Shown: in pieces, positions 44,225-53,047 of the stretch
Position numbering within the stretch: the first letter of the stretch is position 1
Layout of the letters: each line of letters begins with the position of its first letter
Assembly: GCF_001905345.1 (NCBI RefSeq)
Contig: NZ_LFBV01000006.1
Span: 372,001-436,000, forward strand
Length of the DNA stretch: 64,000 nucleotides
Source: Streptomyces uncialis
Lineage (GTDB): Bacteria > Actinomycetota > Actinomycetes > Streptomycetales > Streptomycetaceae
Direction of reading: 5' to 3'
Program-made: the position numbers and the translations under genes
Notes under the pieces: generated by a model
Told to the model about the DNA's origin: nothing
The model's database searches: none
The model's input: only the letters and a program-made list of their open reading frames with translations

Positions 44225-45880
44225 TCAGCCCGTCGCGCGGGCGGCGGCACGGCCGGCGGTCCGGCCGGAGAACAGACAGCCGCCGAGGAAGGTGCCTTCC
44301 AGCGAGCGGTATCCGTGCACCCCGCCACCGCCGAACCCCGCCGCCTCGCCCGCCGCGTAGACCCCGCCGAGGGGTTCGCCGCTCTCGGTGAGGACACGGG
44401 AGGACAGATCGGTCTCCAGTCCGCCGAGGCTCTTACGGGTGAGGACACTGAGCCGGACGGCGATCAGCGGACCCGCCTTCGGGTCGAGGATCGGATGCGG
44501 GGCGACCGTACGGATCAGCCGGTCCCCGAGGAAGGACCGCGCGCCGCGGATCGCCGTGATCTGGGAGTCCTTGGTGAAGGGGTTGGCCACCTCACGGTCC
44601 CGCGCGGTGATCACCCGCCGCAGATCCGTCTCGTCGATCAGCGGTTCACCCGTGAGGGCGTTCATGCCCCGGACGAGGGAGGCGAGGTCGTGCTCGACCA
44701 CGAAGTCCTCGCCGTGGTCCATGAACGCCCGCACGGGCGCGGGCACGTCGGCGCGGGCCCGGTCGATCACCCCGCGGACGGACCGTCCGGTGAGATCGGG
44801 GTTCTGCTCCGAGCCGCTGAGCGTGAACTCCTTGCCGATCACACGGCGGTTGAGGACGAACCAGCTGTGCTCATGGCCGGTGTCCATGAGGTGTTCGAGG
44901 GTGCCGAGCGTGTCGAAGCCGGGGAAGAGCGGTACGGGGAGCCGGTTGCCGCGCGCGTCGAGCCACAGGGAGGACGGGCCGGGCAGGACCCGGATGCCGT
45001 GACCTTCCCAGATCGGGTTCCAGTTGTGCAGGCCCTCGGTGTAGTGCCACATCCGGTCACCGTTGATCAGACGGCCGCCCGCGGCCTCGGTGACACCGAG
45101 CATCAGCCCGTCGACATGGGCCGGGACCCCGGCGACCATCCGCTCGGGCGCCCGGCCGAGACGCGCGGGCCAGTTCCGGCGGACCAGCTCGTGATTGCCG
45201 CCGATCCCCCCGGAGGTGACGATCACGGCCTGGGCCCGCAGCTCGAAGGAGCCGACGACATCCCGGCCGCTGGGCCTGCCACGGGCCACCTCGGAGCGGT
45301 CGAGGATCTCGCCGCCCACCGTGTCCACGGTGCCCGCCGCGCCGCACAGCGCGGTGACCCGGTGGCGGAACCGCAGATCGACCAGGCCCCGGGCGGCGCC
45401 CGCGCGGACCCGGCGGGCGAACGGGGCGAGCAGCCCCGGGCCGGTGCCCCAGGTGATGTGGAAGCGGGGGACGGAGTTGCCGTGGCCGGTGGCGTCGTAA
45501 CCACCCCGTTCGGCCCAGCCGACCACGGGGAAGAATCGCACCCCCTGGCGATGCAGCCAGGCCCGCTTCTCCCCCGCCGCGAAATCGACGTACGCCTCGG
45601 CCCAGCGCCTCGGCCAGTGGTCCTCGGCACGGTCGAATCCGGCGGTGCCGAGCCAGTCCTGGAGCGCGAGGTCGTGACTGTCCTTGATCCGCATCCGGCG
45701 CTGTTCCGGGGAGTTCACGAAGAACAGACCCCCGAAGGACCAGTGGGCCTGACCGCCGAGCGACTGCGGCGGCTCCTGGTCCAGCAGGACGACCTTGCGA
45801 CCCGCGTCGACCAGTTCCGCCGTCGCCGCGAGGCCCGCCAGACCCGCACCGATCACGATCACATCGGCGTCGTACGCCAT
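44225..45880 (-). CDS. FAD-binding dehydrogenase (ketosteroid-dehydrogenase/fumarate-reductase-like)
   Basis: This 551-residue flavoprotein has a complete Rossmann motif DVIVIGAGLAGLAATAELVD at the N-terminus, the FAD-contacting QSLGGQAHWSFGGLFF, a central substrate domain and the C-terminal GGVYAAGEAAGFGGGGVHGY with GTFLGGCLFSGRTAG. This matches the large FAD_binding_2 dehydrogenases related to 3-ketosteroid dehydrogenase. It may desaturate a ketone or lipid-like substrate; no steroid genes are nearby, so the substrate is open. Its start is 197 bp from the divergent DMT transporter gene. Confidence 0.9.
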   Translation of the reverse strand: MAYDADVIVIGAGLAGLAATAELVDAGRKVVLLDQEPPQSLGGQAHWSFGGLFFVNSPEQRRMRIKDSHDLALQDWLGTAGFDRAEDHWPRRWAEAYVDFAAGEKRAWLHRQGVRFFPVVGWAERGGYDATGHGNSVPRFHITWGTGPGLLAPFARRVRAGAARGLVDLRFRHRVTALCGAAGTVDTVGGEILDRSEVARGRPSGRDVVGSFELRAQAVIVTSGGIGGNHELVRRNWPARLGRAPERMVAGVPAHVDGLMLGVTEAAGGRLINGDRMWHYTEGLHNWNPIWEGHGIRVLPGPSSLWLDARGNRLPVPLFPGFDTLGTLEHLMDTGHEHSWFVLNRRVIGKEFTLSGSEQNPDLTGRSVRGVIDRARADVPAPVRAFMDHGEDFVVEHDLASLVRGMNALTGEPLIDETDLRRVITARDREVANPFTKDSQITAIRGARSFLGDRLIRTVAPHPILDPKAGPLIAVRLSVLTRKSLGGLETDLSSRVLTESGEPLGGVYAAGEAAGFGGGGVHGYRSLEGTFLGGCLFSGRTAGRAAARATG

Positions 45881-46077
45881 GGGCCGTCCCTCTTCTCAGC
45901 CGCGCTCCCGCCTGCCGCACCGGCGGGGCGGCGCACCCATGGGGATACTGGGGTTACTGGTGGGTCAGATCCTTGGGGACGGCGTGACCGGCGTCAACCG
46001 TCCCGGGGCCGTGACTCACCGGCCACGTACCCGGCGGCCCGGCTGGCTCGGGCCCGGCTGTCGTGAGGGGTAACGAC

Positions 46078-46971
46078 GTGTCGGTACTCGTTGTCGTCCT
46101 GGCGGTCTGCGCCGCCTGCTGCCTGGGCTTCGGGTTCGTCCTCCAGCAGGACGCGGCGCAGCGGGCGCCCCTGAGCGACTTCCTGTCGTTCCGGCTGCTG
46201 CTCGATCTCATGCGGATGCCGCGGTGGCTCGGCGGGATCGCGCTGATGGTGTGCGGGATGGTCCTCGGGGCGCTGGCCCTCGCCCATGGCCAGGTGAGTC
46301 TGGTCGAACCGCTGCTCGCCACGAATCTGCTGTTCGCCCTGGCACTGTCCCGTGCGGTGACCGGGCAGCCGCTGGGTACGCAGGGCTGGTCCGGGCTCGC
46401 GGTGCTCGCGGGCGGGGTGACGCTGTTCATCGTCGCGGGGCAGCCGGAGGCCGGGGAGGCCGTGACCGACCCGCTCCGGCAGTGGCTGATCATCGGGGCG
46501 GTGGCGGGCCTCGCGGCGCTGCTCGTACTGCTGGCCCTGCGGGCCCGGCTGGTCATGGCGCCGGTGCTGCTGGGGGGTGCGGCGGGGCTGCTGTACGGGC
46601 TCCAGGACGCGCTCACCCGGGTGAGCGCGCTGCGGTTCGCCGAGGACGGCTGGACCGTGGTGGTCGCGACCTGGCAGCCGTACGCGGTGCTGGTGCTGGG
46701 GGTGACCGGGTTGTTGCTGGTGCAGAGCGCGTTCGAGATGGCGCCGTTGCGGATGTCGCTGCCCGCGTTGACGGCTGCGCAGCCGATCGCGGGGATCGTC
46801 TGCGGGGTCGGGTTCCTCGGGGACCGGCTGCGGACGGACCCGCTCGCGCTGCTGGGGGAGGTGGTGGGGCTGCTCGCGGTGGTCGGGGGGATCGTGCTGC
46901 TGGGGTTGCACCCGGCGATGCCCCGGGGGGCGGGGCGGTTCGAGCGGGCGGGTGAGCTCCATGGAGGGTGA
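46078..46971 (+). CDS. DMT-superfamily transporter
   Basis: This 297-residue membrane protein has about nine to ten hydrophobic helices (VSVLVVVLAVCAACCLGFGF, WLGGIALMVCGMVLGALALA, VAGLAALLVLLALRARLVMA, LGEVVGLLAVVGGIVLLGLH) and the repeated EamA-like halves with VEPLLATNLLFALALSR. Related proteins resemble NIPA magnesium transporters as well as drug/metabolite exporters; the substrate is unknown. I take the GTG at 46078, preceded by GAGGGG 7 bases away, over an in-frame GTG 15 bases upstream. A repeat cluster follows the stop codon. Confidence 0.85.
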   Translation: MSVLVVVLAVCAACCLGFGFVLQQDAAQRAPLSDFLSFRLLLDLMRMPRWLGGIALMVCGMVLGALALAHGQVSLVEPLLATNLLFALALSRAVTGQPLGTQGWSGLAVLAGGVTLFIVAGQPEAGEAVTDPLRQWLIIGAVAGLAALLVLLALRARLVMAPVLLGGAAGLLYGLQDALTRVSALRFAEDGWTVVVATWQPYAVLVLGVTGLLLVQSAFEMAPLRMSLPALTAAQPIAGIVCGVGFLGDRLRTDPLALLGEVVGLLAVVGGIVLLGLHPAMPRGAGRFERAGELHGG

Positions 46972-46979
46972 ACGGGACG

Positions 46980-47540
46980 GGTCGCCTTTGCTTGCGCTTC
47001 CCAGGTCCGTCCGGCGTGACGCACCTCTTCCTGTGCCGTCGCTCGGTGGTTTCGCGCAGTTCCCCGCGCCCCTTTGGGGCGCCATCTGCTTGTTCTTCGG
47101 GTCGGTGCCGGTCGGGATTCTCCGTCCTCGATCCGACACGCTCGGTACGACGTTCCGTGACCCGACTGAAGAGCATCGGAGTCTGCGAGCAGAGATTCCC
47201 GCCCACCCCCTCCCGCAGCCATGCGACTGCACGAGGAGGATGGCGAAGAACAACGTCAAGGGGCTGAGGCGCCCCCAAAGGGGCGCGGGGAACTGCGCGA
47301 AGACGAGGGCGGACCCGCGCCCGAGAAGCAACCGCAAGAGGCAGCATCCAGGGGCGCGGGGAACTGCGCGAGCAACCACGGATCACCCGCACCCGAACGG
47401 GAACCGCAAGGGGCGCGACCTCAGGGGCGCGGGGAACTGCGCACCCACGAACGACCCGCACCGGGACAAGTACGCCCAGCCGGACAGACCCAGAGGCGCG
47501 AGCGAAGGCGACCCGCACAGGTAGCCCGGAGGCGCGAGCG
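46980..47540. repeat. Composite inverted-repeat cluster, copy A (core 47101-47240)
   Basis: The left side has one GCGCAGTTCCCCGCGCCCCT motif at 47054. The right side has three reverse-oriented copies (AGGGGCGCGGGGAACTGCGC) at 47279, 47350 and 47423. Between them lies a 140-bp core, from GTCGGGATTCTCCGTCCTCG at 47111 to the GAGGAGGA at 47240, nearly the same as 55611-55750. The arrangement can fold into a long imperfect hairpin. Open frames here are not credible genes. It fills the gap between the DMT transporter and the NUDIX gene. Confidence 0.8.
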
Positions 47541-47566
47541 GAGGTGGGCGGTGGTTGGATGGGGGG

Positions 47567-48127
47567 ATGGGTGCAGCTGGCACGGACACGGACGGCGCGG
47601 CCGACGCGAGGGCCGAGGTCCTGGACGTGGTGGACGAGGACGACCAGGTCGTCGACCGGGTACCCCGGGGCGAGATCTACGCCCGCGGCCTTCTGCACCG
47701 CTGTGTCTTCGTCCTCGCCCGGGACCCCGGCGACCGTGTCTTCGTCCACCGCCGCACGGCGACGAAACTGATCTTCCCGTCGCGCTACGACATGTTCGTC
47801 GGAGGCGTCGTCGGCGCGGGCGAGTCCTACGACGACGCGGCCCTCAGGGAGGCGGAAGAGGAGCTGGGGGTCAGCGGACTCCCCCGGCCCACCCCCCTGT
47901 TCCGGTTCCTGTACCGGGGCGAGGGCCAGGGCGGCTGGTGGTCGGCGGTGTACGAGGTGCGCTGCGCGCTGCCCGTGCGCCCCCAGCTCTCCGAGGTCGC
48001 CTGGCACGACTTCGTCCCGGAGGAGGAGGTCGACGCCCGGCTCGGCTCCTGGGACTGGGTGCCGGACGGCCTGGAGGCGTACCGGCGGCTGAAGGCGTTC
48101 CGGGCCGCGCGGGACGTGTCCCCGTGA
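47567..48127 (+). CDS. NUDIX hydrolase
   Basis: This 186-residue protein has a full Nudix box: GGVVGAGESYDDAALREAEE followed by ELGV, with the Gly-Glu-Arg-Glu-x2-Glu-Glu pattern that binds the catalytic metals. The N-terminal VLDVVDEDDQVVDRVPRGEI and FVHRRTATKLIFPSRYDMFV resemble the IPP-isomerase-like or YfcD-type branch. It hydrolyses a nucleoside-diphosphate-linked or similar substrate, not identified. The ATG at 47567 is used because a TTG four codons upstream is the only alternative. Its stop overlaps the next start by four bases, so it is coupled to the DUF202 genes. Confidence 0.9.
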   Translation: MGAAGTDTDGAADARAEVLDVVDEDDQVVDRVPRGEIYARGLLHRCVFVLARDPGDRVFVHRRTATKLIFPSRYDMFVGGVVGAGESYDDAALREAEEELGVSGLPRPTPLFRFLYRGEGQGGWWSAVYEVRCALPVRPQLSEVAWHDFVPEEEVDARLGSWDWVPDGLEAYRRLKAFRAARDVSP

Positions 48128-48555
48128 ACGCGCCGACCGGACCGGGGGGACGGGACCGGCCGGGCGGCCGGGCGTTCTCCTCCGTACGGCTCTGGTTCGC
48201 GCCGGCCCGGCTCGCACAGGAGGGCCGTACCCCCGACTACCGCTTCTCGCTGGCGAACGAACGCACCTTCCTGGCCTGGCTCCGTACCGCCCTCGCACTG
48301 ATCGGCGGCGGCTTCGCGGTGGACCAGTTCCTGCCCGACCTGCGCTGGGGCTGGCGGGTCGGGCTGGCACTGGCCCTGCTCGCGGCGGGCGTGCTGTGCG
48401 CGCTGCGCGCCGTGAACCACTGGGTGCGCTGCGAGCGGGCGATGCGGCGCGGCGAGGACCTGCCGGTGTCGCGGTTCCCCGCGCTGCTGAGCGTCGTCAT
48501 CGCCATAGTGGCCCTGGCGATGGTCGTGATCGTCCTCGCGGGCTGGGCGGGCTGA
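48124..48555 (+). CDS. DUF202 (YidH-type) membrane protein
   Basis: This 143-residue protein has the DUF202 signature DYRFSLANERTFLAWLRTAL followed by three hydrophobic helices (ALIGGGFAVDQFL, VGLALALLAAGVLCALRAVN, LLSVVIAIVALAMVVIVLAG). It is probably a small inner-membrane protein; the family has no proven function. The start GTG overlaps the NUDIX stop (GTGA). A second DUF202 gene begins one base after its stop, so three genes form one operon. Confidence 0.9.
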   Translation: MNAPTGPGGRDRPGGRAFSSVRLWFAPARLAQEGRTPDYRFSLANERTFLAWLRTALALIGGGFAVDQFLPDLRWGWRVGLALALLAAGVLCALRAVNHWVRCERAMRRGEDLPVSRFPALLSVVIAIVALAMVVIVLAGWAG

Positions 48556-48556
48556 C

Positions 48557-48877
48557 ATGACCGGCGCCGGGGTACGCGACCCGGGGCTCCAGCCGGAACG
48601 CACCAGGCTGGCGTGGCGCCGTACGACGCTGACGGCGACGGTGGTGACCGTACTGGCCGCGCGCTCGGCGTTCCAGGACGGGGAGGGCGCGGTGGGTCCG
48701 GTCGCCTGCGCGTTGTGCGTGCTGGTGTGGCTGGGGCTGCTGGCCGTGGCGCACCGGCGGATACAGGAGCTGACGGGCGATCCCGTGGATCCGCCCCGGC
48801 TGATGGTGTGGGCGGCGGCGGTCGGCACGCTGTGCGCGGTGGGTCTCGCGGTGTGCGCGGCGGCCGTCGTGTTCTAG
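48557..48877 (+). CDS. DUF202-family membrane protein, second copy
   Basis: This 106-residue protein has GLQPERTRLAWRRTTLTATV, the DUF202 N-terminal helix, and two further hydrophobic segments (CALCVLVWLGLLAVAHRRIQ, LMVWAAAVGTLCAVGLAVCA). Two adjacent, diverged DUF202 genes are common in actinobacteria and suggest a hetero-oligomer. It starts one base after the preceding stop. It converges with the TetR gene. Confidence 0.88.
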   Translation: MTGAGVRDPGLQPERTRLAWRRTTLTATVVTVLAARSAFQDGEGAVGPVACALCVLVWLGLLAVAHRRIQELTGDPVDPPRLMVWAAAVGTLCAVGLAVCAAAVVF

Positions 48878-48925
48878 CGGGGGCGCGTTCCGGCGGGGCG
48901 GCGCCTCGGGCAGTCGTCCGGCGGG

Positions 48926-49519
48926 TCAGGGGCGCAGGGCCCGCAGCAGCAGGTCGGCGAGGTGGTCGGCGATCTGCGTGGGGGTGAGGGTGCCTGTGGC
49001 CCGGTACCAGGTGGGCAGATGGTGGACCGAGCCGAAGTGGTGGTCGACCACGAGGTCCGCCGGGGTGCGGGTGGAGAAGACACCGGCGGCCTGGCCCTCC
49101 TCGATCAGGGCGCGGAACCGTTCGTGGTAGCGGCGGCGTTCGGCGCGTACCCGCTTGTTCTTCGCCGGGCTCAGATGGTGCATGGAGCGCTGGAAGATGA
49201 CCGCGTCGTCCAGGTTCTCGATGGTTGTGACGACGACATCGGCGGCGGCGTCCCGCAGTCGCCGTTCCACGGGGGCGTCGCGGGCGGCGAACGCGTCGAG
49301 GCGTTCCTGCTGGAGGCGCAGCACCCGGGAGTAGATCTCCTGGAGCAGGTCCTCCTTGGAACCGAAGTAGTGGTAGAGGGCGCCCTTGGTGACTCCGGCC
49401 GCCTCCACGATCTCCTGGACCGAGGTGCGGTCGTAGCCCTGGTCGGCGAAGAGCCGGGTGGCCGCCGCCAGCAGCCGCTGCGGGACGGTCGCCCCGTCCG
49501 TGTCCGTCGTCCTGGGCAC
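48926..49519 (-). CDS. TetR-family transcriptional regulator
   Basis: This 197-residue regulator has an N-terminal helix-turn-helix (LLAAATRLFADQGYDRTSVQEI, then TKGALYHYFGSKEDLL, about 15-60) and a helical ligand domain (DAAADVVVTTIENLDDAVIF, FRALIEEGQAAGVFSTRTPA). This resembles TetR proteins that control fatty-acid or ring-degradation genes. The GTG at 49519 is chosen by where the fold begins; AGGAAGG lies about 13 bases upstream. The target is not evident. It is divergent from the NamZ gene across 432 bp. Confidence 0.85.
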   Translation of the reverse strand: MPRTTDTDGATVPQRLLAAATRLFADQGYDRTSVQEIVEAAGVTKGALYHYFGSKEDLLQEIYSRVLRLQQERLDAFAARDAPVERRLRDAAADVVVTTIENLDDAVIFQRSMHHLSPAKNKRVRAERRRYHERFRALIEEGQAAGVFSTRTPADLVVDHHFGSVHHLPTWYRATGTLTPTQIADHLADLLLRALRP

Positions 49520-49951
49520 GTGGCCGCCCGCCTTCCTGTTGTCGTGGACCACCGGTCCGGCTCGCCCGGGTGCCGTTCGGCTCCCGCCGGAGGATCTTCC
49601 CATCTGCCGGCGCGGTGGGCGCGGGGATATCGCCCCGAGGGGGACGGCGGCGGGGTCCGTACCGGCGGGACGGTATCGCCCCACGTCCCGGGCCCCGGGC
49701 CGTACGGGCGCGGAGGGGCGGGAGGGAGCGGGAGGGCGTCCGGCGGGGCGTGGCGGGGGCGTACGCGGCTGCGGTCGGGCGGGGGCGGTCCGGCGGGTGT
49801 GGGCGGTCCGCTCGGCCGATCACTTGTGTCCGGGACGTTCCGCGGCGCCGCGGCCCGCGCTACCGTGCGTGATCATGACCGTTTCGCGATCACCACAGGG
49901 TTCGAATGTGACGGATTCTGTGCGGAATCGCTCGAACCTGGAGGTACTCCG
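49520..49951. other. Divergent control region between tetR and namZ
   Basis: 432 bp, no gene. TATCGCCCC occurs twice (about 49628 and 49674). Near the namZ side a TACCGT hexamer (49861-49866) is followed by the inverted repeat GTGATC-N13-GATCAC at 49869-49893, a plausible operator or control site just after a -10 element. Confidence 0.4.
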
Positions 49952-51235
49952 ATGACCCTCTCCAGACGCGGACTGCTGGCCGCCACGGGCGGCACGGTGG
50001 CGGCCGGAGCCGCGGTGGCGGCCCCCGCCGCGGCGGACGGCGGTGACCGCGGCCGGTCCCGTCGCCGTACGCGCACCGGCTTCGAGCGGCTCCAGGCGAG
50101 CGGCTACGCCCTGCTCGCGGGGGACAAGGTCGGTGTCGTCACCAACCCGACGGGCGTCACCCGGGACGTCCGGCACATCGTGGACGTGATGCACGTGGAC
50201 GACCGGGTCGAACTCACCGCCGTGTTCGGCCCCGAGCACGGCTTCCGGGGCACCGCGCAGGCGGGCGGTTCGGAGGGCCGTCACGACGACCCGGCGACGG
50301 GGCTGCCCGTCTACGACACGTACCGGCTGAGCGGGCAGGAGCTCGCCGATGTGTTCACCGCGTCCGGGGTCGACACGGTCGTCTTCGACATCCAGGACGT
50401 CGGCGCGCGGTTCTACACGTACATCTGGACGCTGTACGACTGCATGGCGGCGGCCCGGCTCGCGGGCAAGCGGATGGTGGTCCTCGACCGGCCGAACCCG
50501 ATGACCGGGCGTGGGGCGTACGGGCCGCTGCTGCGGCCGGAGTTCGCGACCTTCGTGGGCCGGGAGCCGATCGCCCAGGCGCACGGGATGACGGTCGCGG
50601 AGCTGGCGCGGCTGTTCAACGGGGAGTTCCTGGAGCGGCCGGTGGAGCTGGACACCGTACTGATGTCGGGCTGGCGGCGCGACGACTTCTACGACGTTTC
50701 CGGGCTGCCGTGGGTGCCGCCGAGCCCGAACATGCCCACACCCGAGACTGCGCTGGTGTACGCGGGAACCTGTCTGTTCGAGGGGACGAACCTCTCCGAG
50801 GGGCGGGGCACGACCCGGCCATTCGAAATGATCGGGGCCAAGGGGCTGGACGGCCGCTGGGCCGCCGCCGCGAACGCCCTCGGGCTGCCGGGGGTACGGC
50901 TGCGGGAGGCGTACTTCGCCCCGACGTTCGGCAAGTTCTCGGGCCAGACCATCGGCGGGGTCCAGGTCCATGTGGACGACCGCGAGGCGTTCGATCCGGT
51001 GCGTACGGGGATCGGGCTGCTGGTGACCGCCAAGCGGGTCTGGGACGGCTTCGTATGGCGGCTGGACCGGCGGCCGGACGGCACGTCGTCGTACTGGGTG
51101 GACCATCTGACCGGGTCCACGCGGGTCCGCACGATGATCGACGCGGGTGCGGGGACGGACGAGGTGGTGGCCGGCTGGCGGCACGAGCTGTCGGCGTTCC
51201 GCGCGGTGCGCGGGCGGTACCTGGCGTACCGCTGA
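49952..51235 (+). CDS. namZ: Exo-beta-N-acetylmuramidase NamZ-like (DUF1343), Tat-exported
   Basis: This 427-residue protein begins with a twin-arginine signal (LSRRGLLAATGGTVAAGAAV) and should be exported folded. The DUF1343 domain follows: GVVTNPTGVTRDVRHIVDVM, FGPEHGFRGTAQAGG with the Glu-His catalytic region, VFDIQDVGARFYTYIWTLYD, and SPNMPTPETALVYAGTCLFE with EGRGTTRPFE. The family removes MurNAc from the non-reducing ends of peptidoglycan fragments in wall recycling. GGAGGT precedes the ATG. The upstream open frame is antisense to the TetR gene. Confidence 0.9.
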   Translation: MTLSRRGLLAATGGTVAAGAAVAAPAAADGGDRGRSRRRTRTGFERLQASGYALLAGDKVGVVTNPTGVTRDVRHIVDVMHVDDRVELTAVFGPEHGFRGTAQAGGSEGRHDDPATGLPVYDTYRLSGQELADVFTASGVDTVVFDIQDVGARFYTYIWTLYDCMAAARLAGKRMVVLDRPNPMTGRGAYGPLLRPEFATFVGREPIAQAHGMTVAELARLFNGEFLERPVELDTVLMSGWRRDDFYDVSGLPWVPPSPNMPTPETALVYAGTCLFEGTNLSEGRGTTRPFEMIGAKGLDGRWAAAANALGLPGVRLREAYFAPTFGKFSGQTIGGVQVHVDDREAFDPVRTGIGLLVTAKRVWDGFVWRLDRRPDGTSSYWVDHLTGSTRVRTMIDAGAGTDEVVAGWRHELSAFRAVRGRYLAYR

Positions 51236-51260
51236 CGGACCCGGCGGGCATCGACAGGGC

Positions 51261-51308
51261 CCGTCCCGCCGGTCGGCCGGGGCCAGGTCCCCCCGACCGG
51301 CGGGACGG
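51261..51308 (+). terminator. Terminator after namZ
   Basis: A 16-bp perfect stem (51261-51276 with 51293-51308), 26 bp beyond the namZ stop. The rest of the gap to 51621 is gene-free and contains CTTGAGTTAAG and two CCTTGA elements near 51450, in the likely promoter of the next gene. Confidence 0.75.
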
Positions 51309-51621
51309 CATCGCCCATAGGCGGGCCAATGGGTCGGCGGCAACTCCCTGACCTGCGGGAACATCAGCCACTGGCGCCACGGGTGTGACACGACGCACGT
51401 TACCGGCCGTATACCGGCGGCCGAAGGAGAGCGCGAATCAACTTCCCCTTGAGTTAAGCGCCTTGACCGGCATGAACGCCGGACCAAACGCCTCCTTCCA
51501 GCCAATCGCTCGCCCACCCGGAAAATGAGAGGGAGCCAATCCGGTCGCTCGTTCGTCTACTCCTCAACGCCCGAACGACGTCGACCACGTGCTGGCGCAC
51601 ATGTGACGGAGGTGCAGGACG

Positions 51622-52224
51622 ATGGCCGGATTCCGGAGTCTCGCGAGACAGGTGCGCGACCCGCGCAACGACCTGGCGCTGCGAAGGTACTCGCTGCGCA
51701 AGTGCCTGGAGCGGTTCGCCCCCTACGGACACCGCGCGACATGGGACCACTTGTGCTCCAGGGCCGGCTTCGGGCCGGAGGACAGGTCACCCGACCCGGC
51801 GCGGCTGGTGGCCGCGCTCGACGAGCTGGAGGAGGCGCGGGCCGTCTGGCTCGCGTACGAGGCGCAGTTCGCGGAGCGCCGACGCAAGGAGAAGCACGGG
51901 GGTTTGCGCAGGCCCGGAAGTGTGGACGACTGGCACCGGCTGACCTGGGGCGGCTTCGGTGTCGCCTGGTGCGACGACCCCCGGCGGCATCCCCGGCAGT
52001 CGCTGGGCGAGGTGCTGCGGCGGCTGATCGCCGCGCTGGAGCGGGAGCCGGGCGAAGGGTGTCCGGTGTGCGCGGGCGACCGTCTGGTGTGGTCGGAGAG
52101 CCTGGCGCACGAGCCGTCCTCCGGGCCGGTGTGCGGTGAGTGCGGGATCGTGGTGCCCGAGCCGGTACTGACCCGTGGCGCGCTGCTGCGGGCCCGCCGG
52201 GGAGCCCTGCTCGTGTCGGTGTGA
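51622..52224 (+). CDS. Hypothetical protein with a zinc-ribbon-like cysteine motif
   Basis: This 200-residue protein is not recognised. The N-terminal half is basic and helical (AGFRSLARQVRDPRNDLALR, LVAALDELEEARAVWLAYEA), and a Trp-rich middle follows (VDDWHRLTWGGFGVAWCDDP). The C-terminal half has paired CxxC motifs (GCPVCAGDRLVW ... PVCGECGIVV), a likely four-cysteine zinc ribbon. There is no signal or membrane segment. The ATG follows GGAGGTGCAGG. It could bind RNA, DNA or a protein through the zinc site. It converges with soxR. Confidence 0.75.
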   Translation: MAGFRSLARQVRDPRNDLALRRYSLRKCLERFAPYGHRATWDHLCSRAGFGPEDRSPDPARLVAALDELEEARAVWLAYEAQFAERRRKEKHGGLRRPGSVDDWHRLTWGGFGVAWCDDPRRHPRQSLGEVLRRLIAALEREPGEGCPVCAGDRLVWSESLAHEPSSGPVCGECGIVVPEPVLTRGALLRARRGALLVSV

Positions 52225-52313
52225 CGACGGTACGGGGCACGGGCACGGGCACGGGGCCGGGGCCGGGATGCGGCGCCGGGGCACCGTACGGGCGGTGCGG
52301 GTGGCCCGCCGCG

Positions 52314-52847
52314 TCAGCAGCTCTCGTCCTGCGGGTCGCAGGTCTCCTGGGCCGGTTCGACGACACGGCCCATCGGGGGCCGCGCCTTCTGGAGCCGGGC
52401 GGGGAGCAGCCGTGAACCGGTGTGGTCCTCGCCGAACGCGTCGCCCGGGTTGGACAGGACGCAGGTCTCCAGCGAGAGACAGCCGCAGCCGATGCAGTCG
52501 GTGAGATGGTCGCGCAGCCGTCCGAGCTGCTTGATCCGCTCGTCCAGCTCCCTGCGCCATGCCTGGGACAGCCGGGCCCAGTCCTCCTTGTTCGGGGTGC
52601 GTTCCTCGGGCAGCTCGGCGAGGGCGTCCCTGATGGTGGCGAGCGGGATGCCCACGCGCTGGGCGGCCCGGACGAAGGCGACGCGGCGCAACGCGTCCCG
52701 GTGGAAGCGGCGTTGGTTGCCGGAGGTGCGGCTGCTGCGGATGAGTCCCTTGGACTCGTAGAAGTGCAGGGCGGACACCGCTACGCCGCTGCGGGCGGCG
52801 AGTTGGCCGACCGTGAGTTCATGGATCTTCACCGGGATCTGGGACAC
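52314..52847 (-). CDS. soxR: Redox-sensing MerR-family activator SoxR
   Basis: This 177-residue MerR protein has a DNA-binding N-domain (LTVGQLAARSGVAVSALHFY, ESKGLIRSSRTSGNQRRF), a coiled dimer helix and the [2Fe-2S] cluster Cys118-x2-Cys121-x-Cys123-x5-Cys129 (CIGCGCLSLETC), exactly the SoxR spacing. In Streptomyces SoxR senses redox-active pigments and switches on a small set of oxidoreductase and export genes. A 48-residue C-terminal tail (QKARPPMGRVVEPAQETCDP) is longer than in enteric SoxR and has two extra cysteines. The GTG at 52847 was chosen because relatives start near KIHELTVGQL. Confidence 0.93.
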   Translation of the reverse strand: MSQIPVKIHELTVGQLAARSGVAVSALHFYESKGLIRSSRTSGNQRRFHRDALRRVAFVRAAQRVGIPLATIRDALAELPEERTPNKEDWARLSQAWRRELDERIKQLGRLRDHLTDCIGCGCLSLETCVLSNPGDAFGEDHTGSRLLPARLQKARPPMGRVVEPAQETCDPQDESC

Positions 52848-52981
52848 CCTTCGCAGCCTACCGATCCCGCGGGGCGTACGGCACGGCGTCATCCGGGCCC
52901 GCCGTGCACCGCGCGCTCCCGGAATGCGGCGGAACGCCGGGAACGCGTCAGCGTTGACACGGCCCGCCCGTACCCGCATTC

Positions 52982-52996
52982 TGAGCAAGCGCTTAG
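52982..52996. promoter_or_regulatory. Candidate TetR operator before the MaoC gene
   Basis: TGAGCAAGCGCTTAG with the 8-base palindrome AAGCGCTT at its centre. The identical 15 bases occur at 54198-54212 before the tetR gene on the other side of maoC, 52 bp and 48 bp from the respective starts. Confidence 0.65.
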
Positions 52997-53047
52997 GCAG
53001 ATCGTTCGACCGGAACCGTCTGCGCGGTACGGGGAAGGCACAGGGAC

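Noticed and set aside
46980..47540. Insertion sequence or transposon
   Set aside because: No transposase frame and no flanking target duplication that I could see; recorded instead as a composite repeat.
47221..48123. N-terminal extension of the DUF202 protein into the repeat cluster
   Set aside because: The extended product is Arg/Gly-rich nonsense. The real start is the GTG at 48124 overlapping the NUDIX stop.
51440..51480. SoxR box near CTTGAGTTAAGCGCCTTGA
   Set aside because: The CCTTGA elements are direct rather than inverted repeats, and the symmetry is too poor for a SoxR operator.
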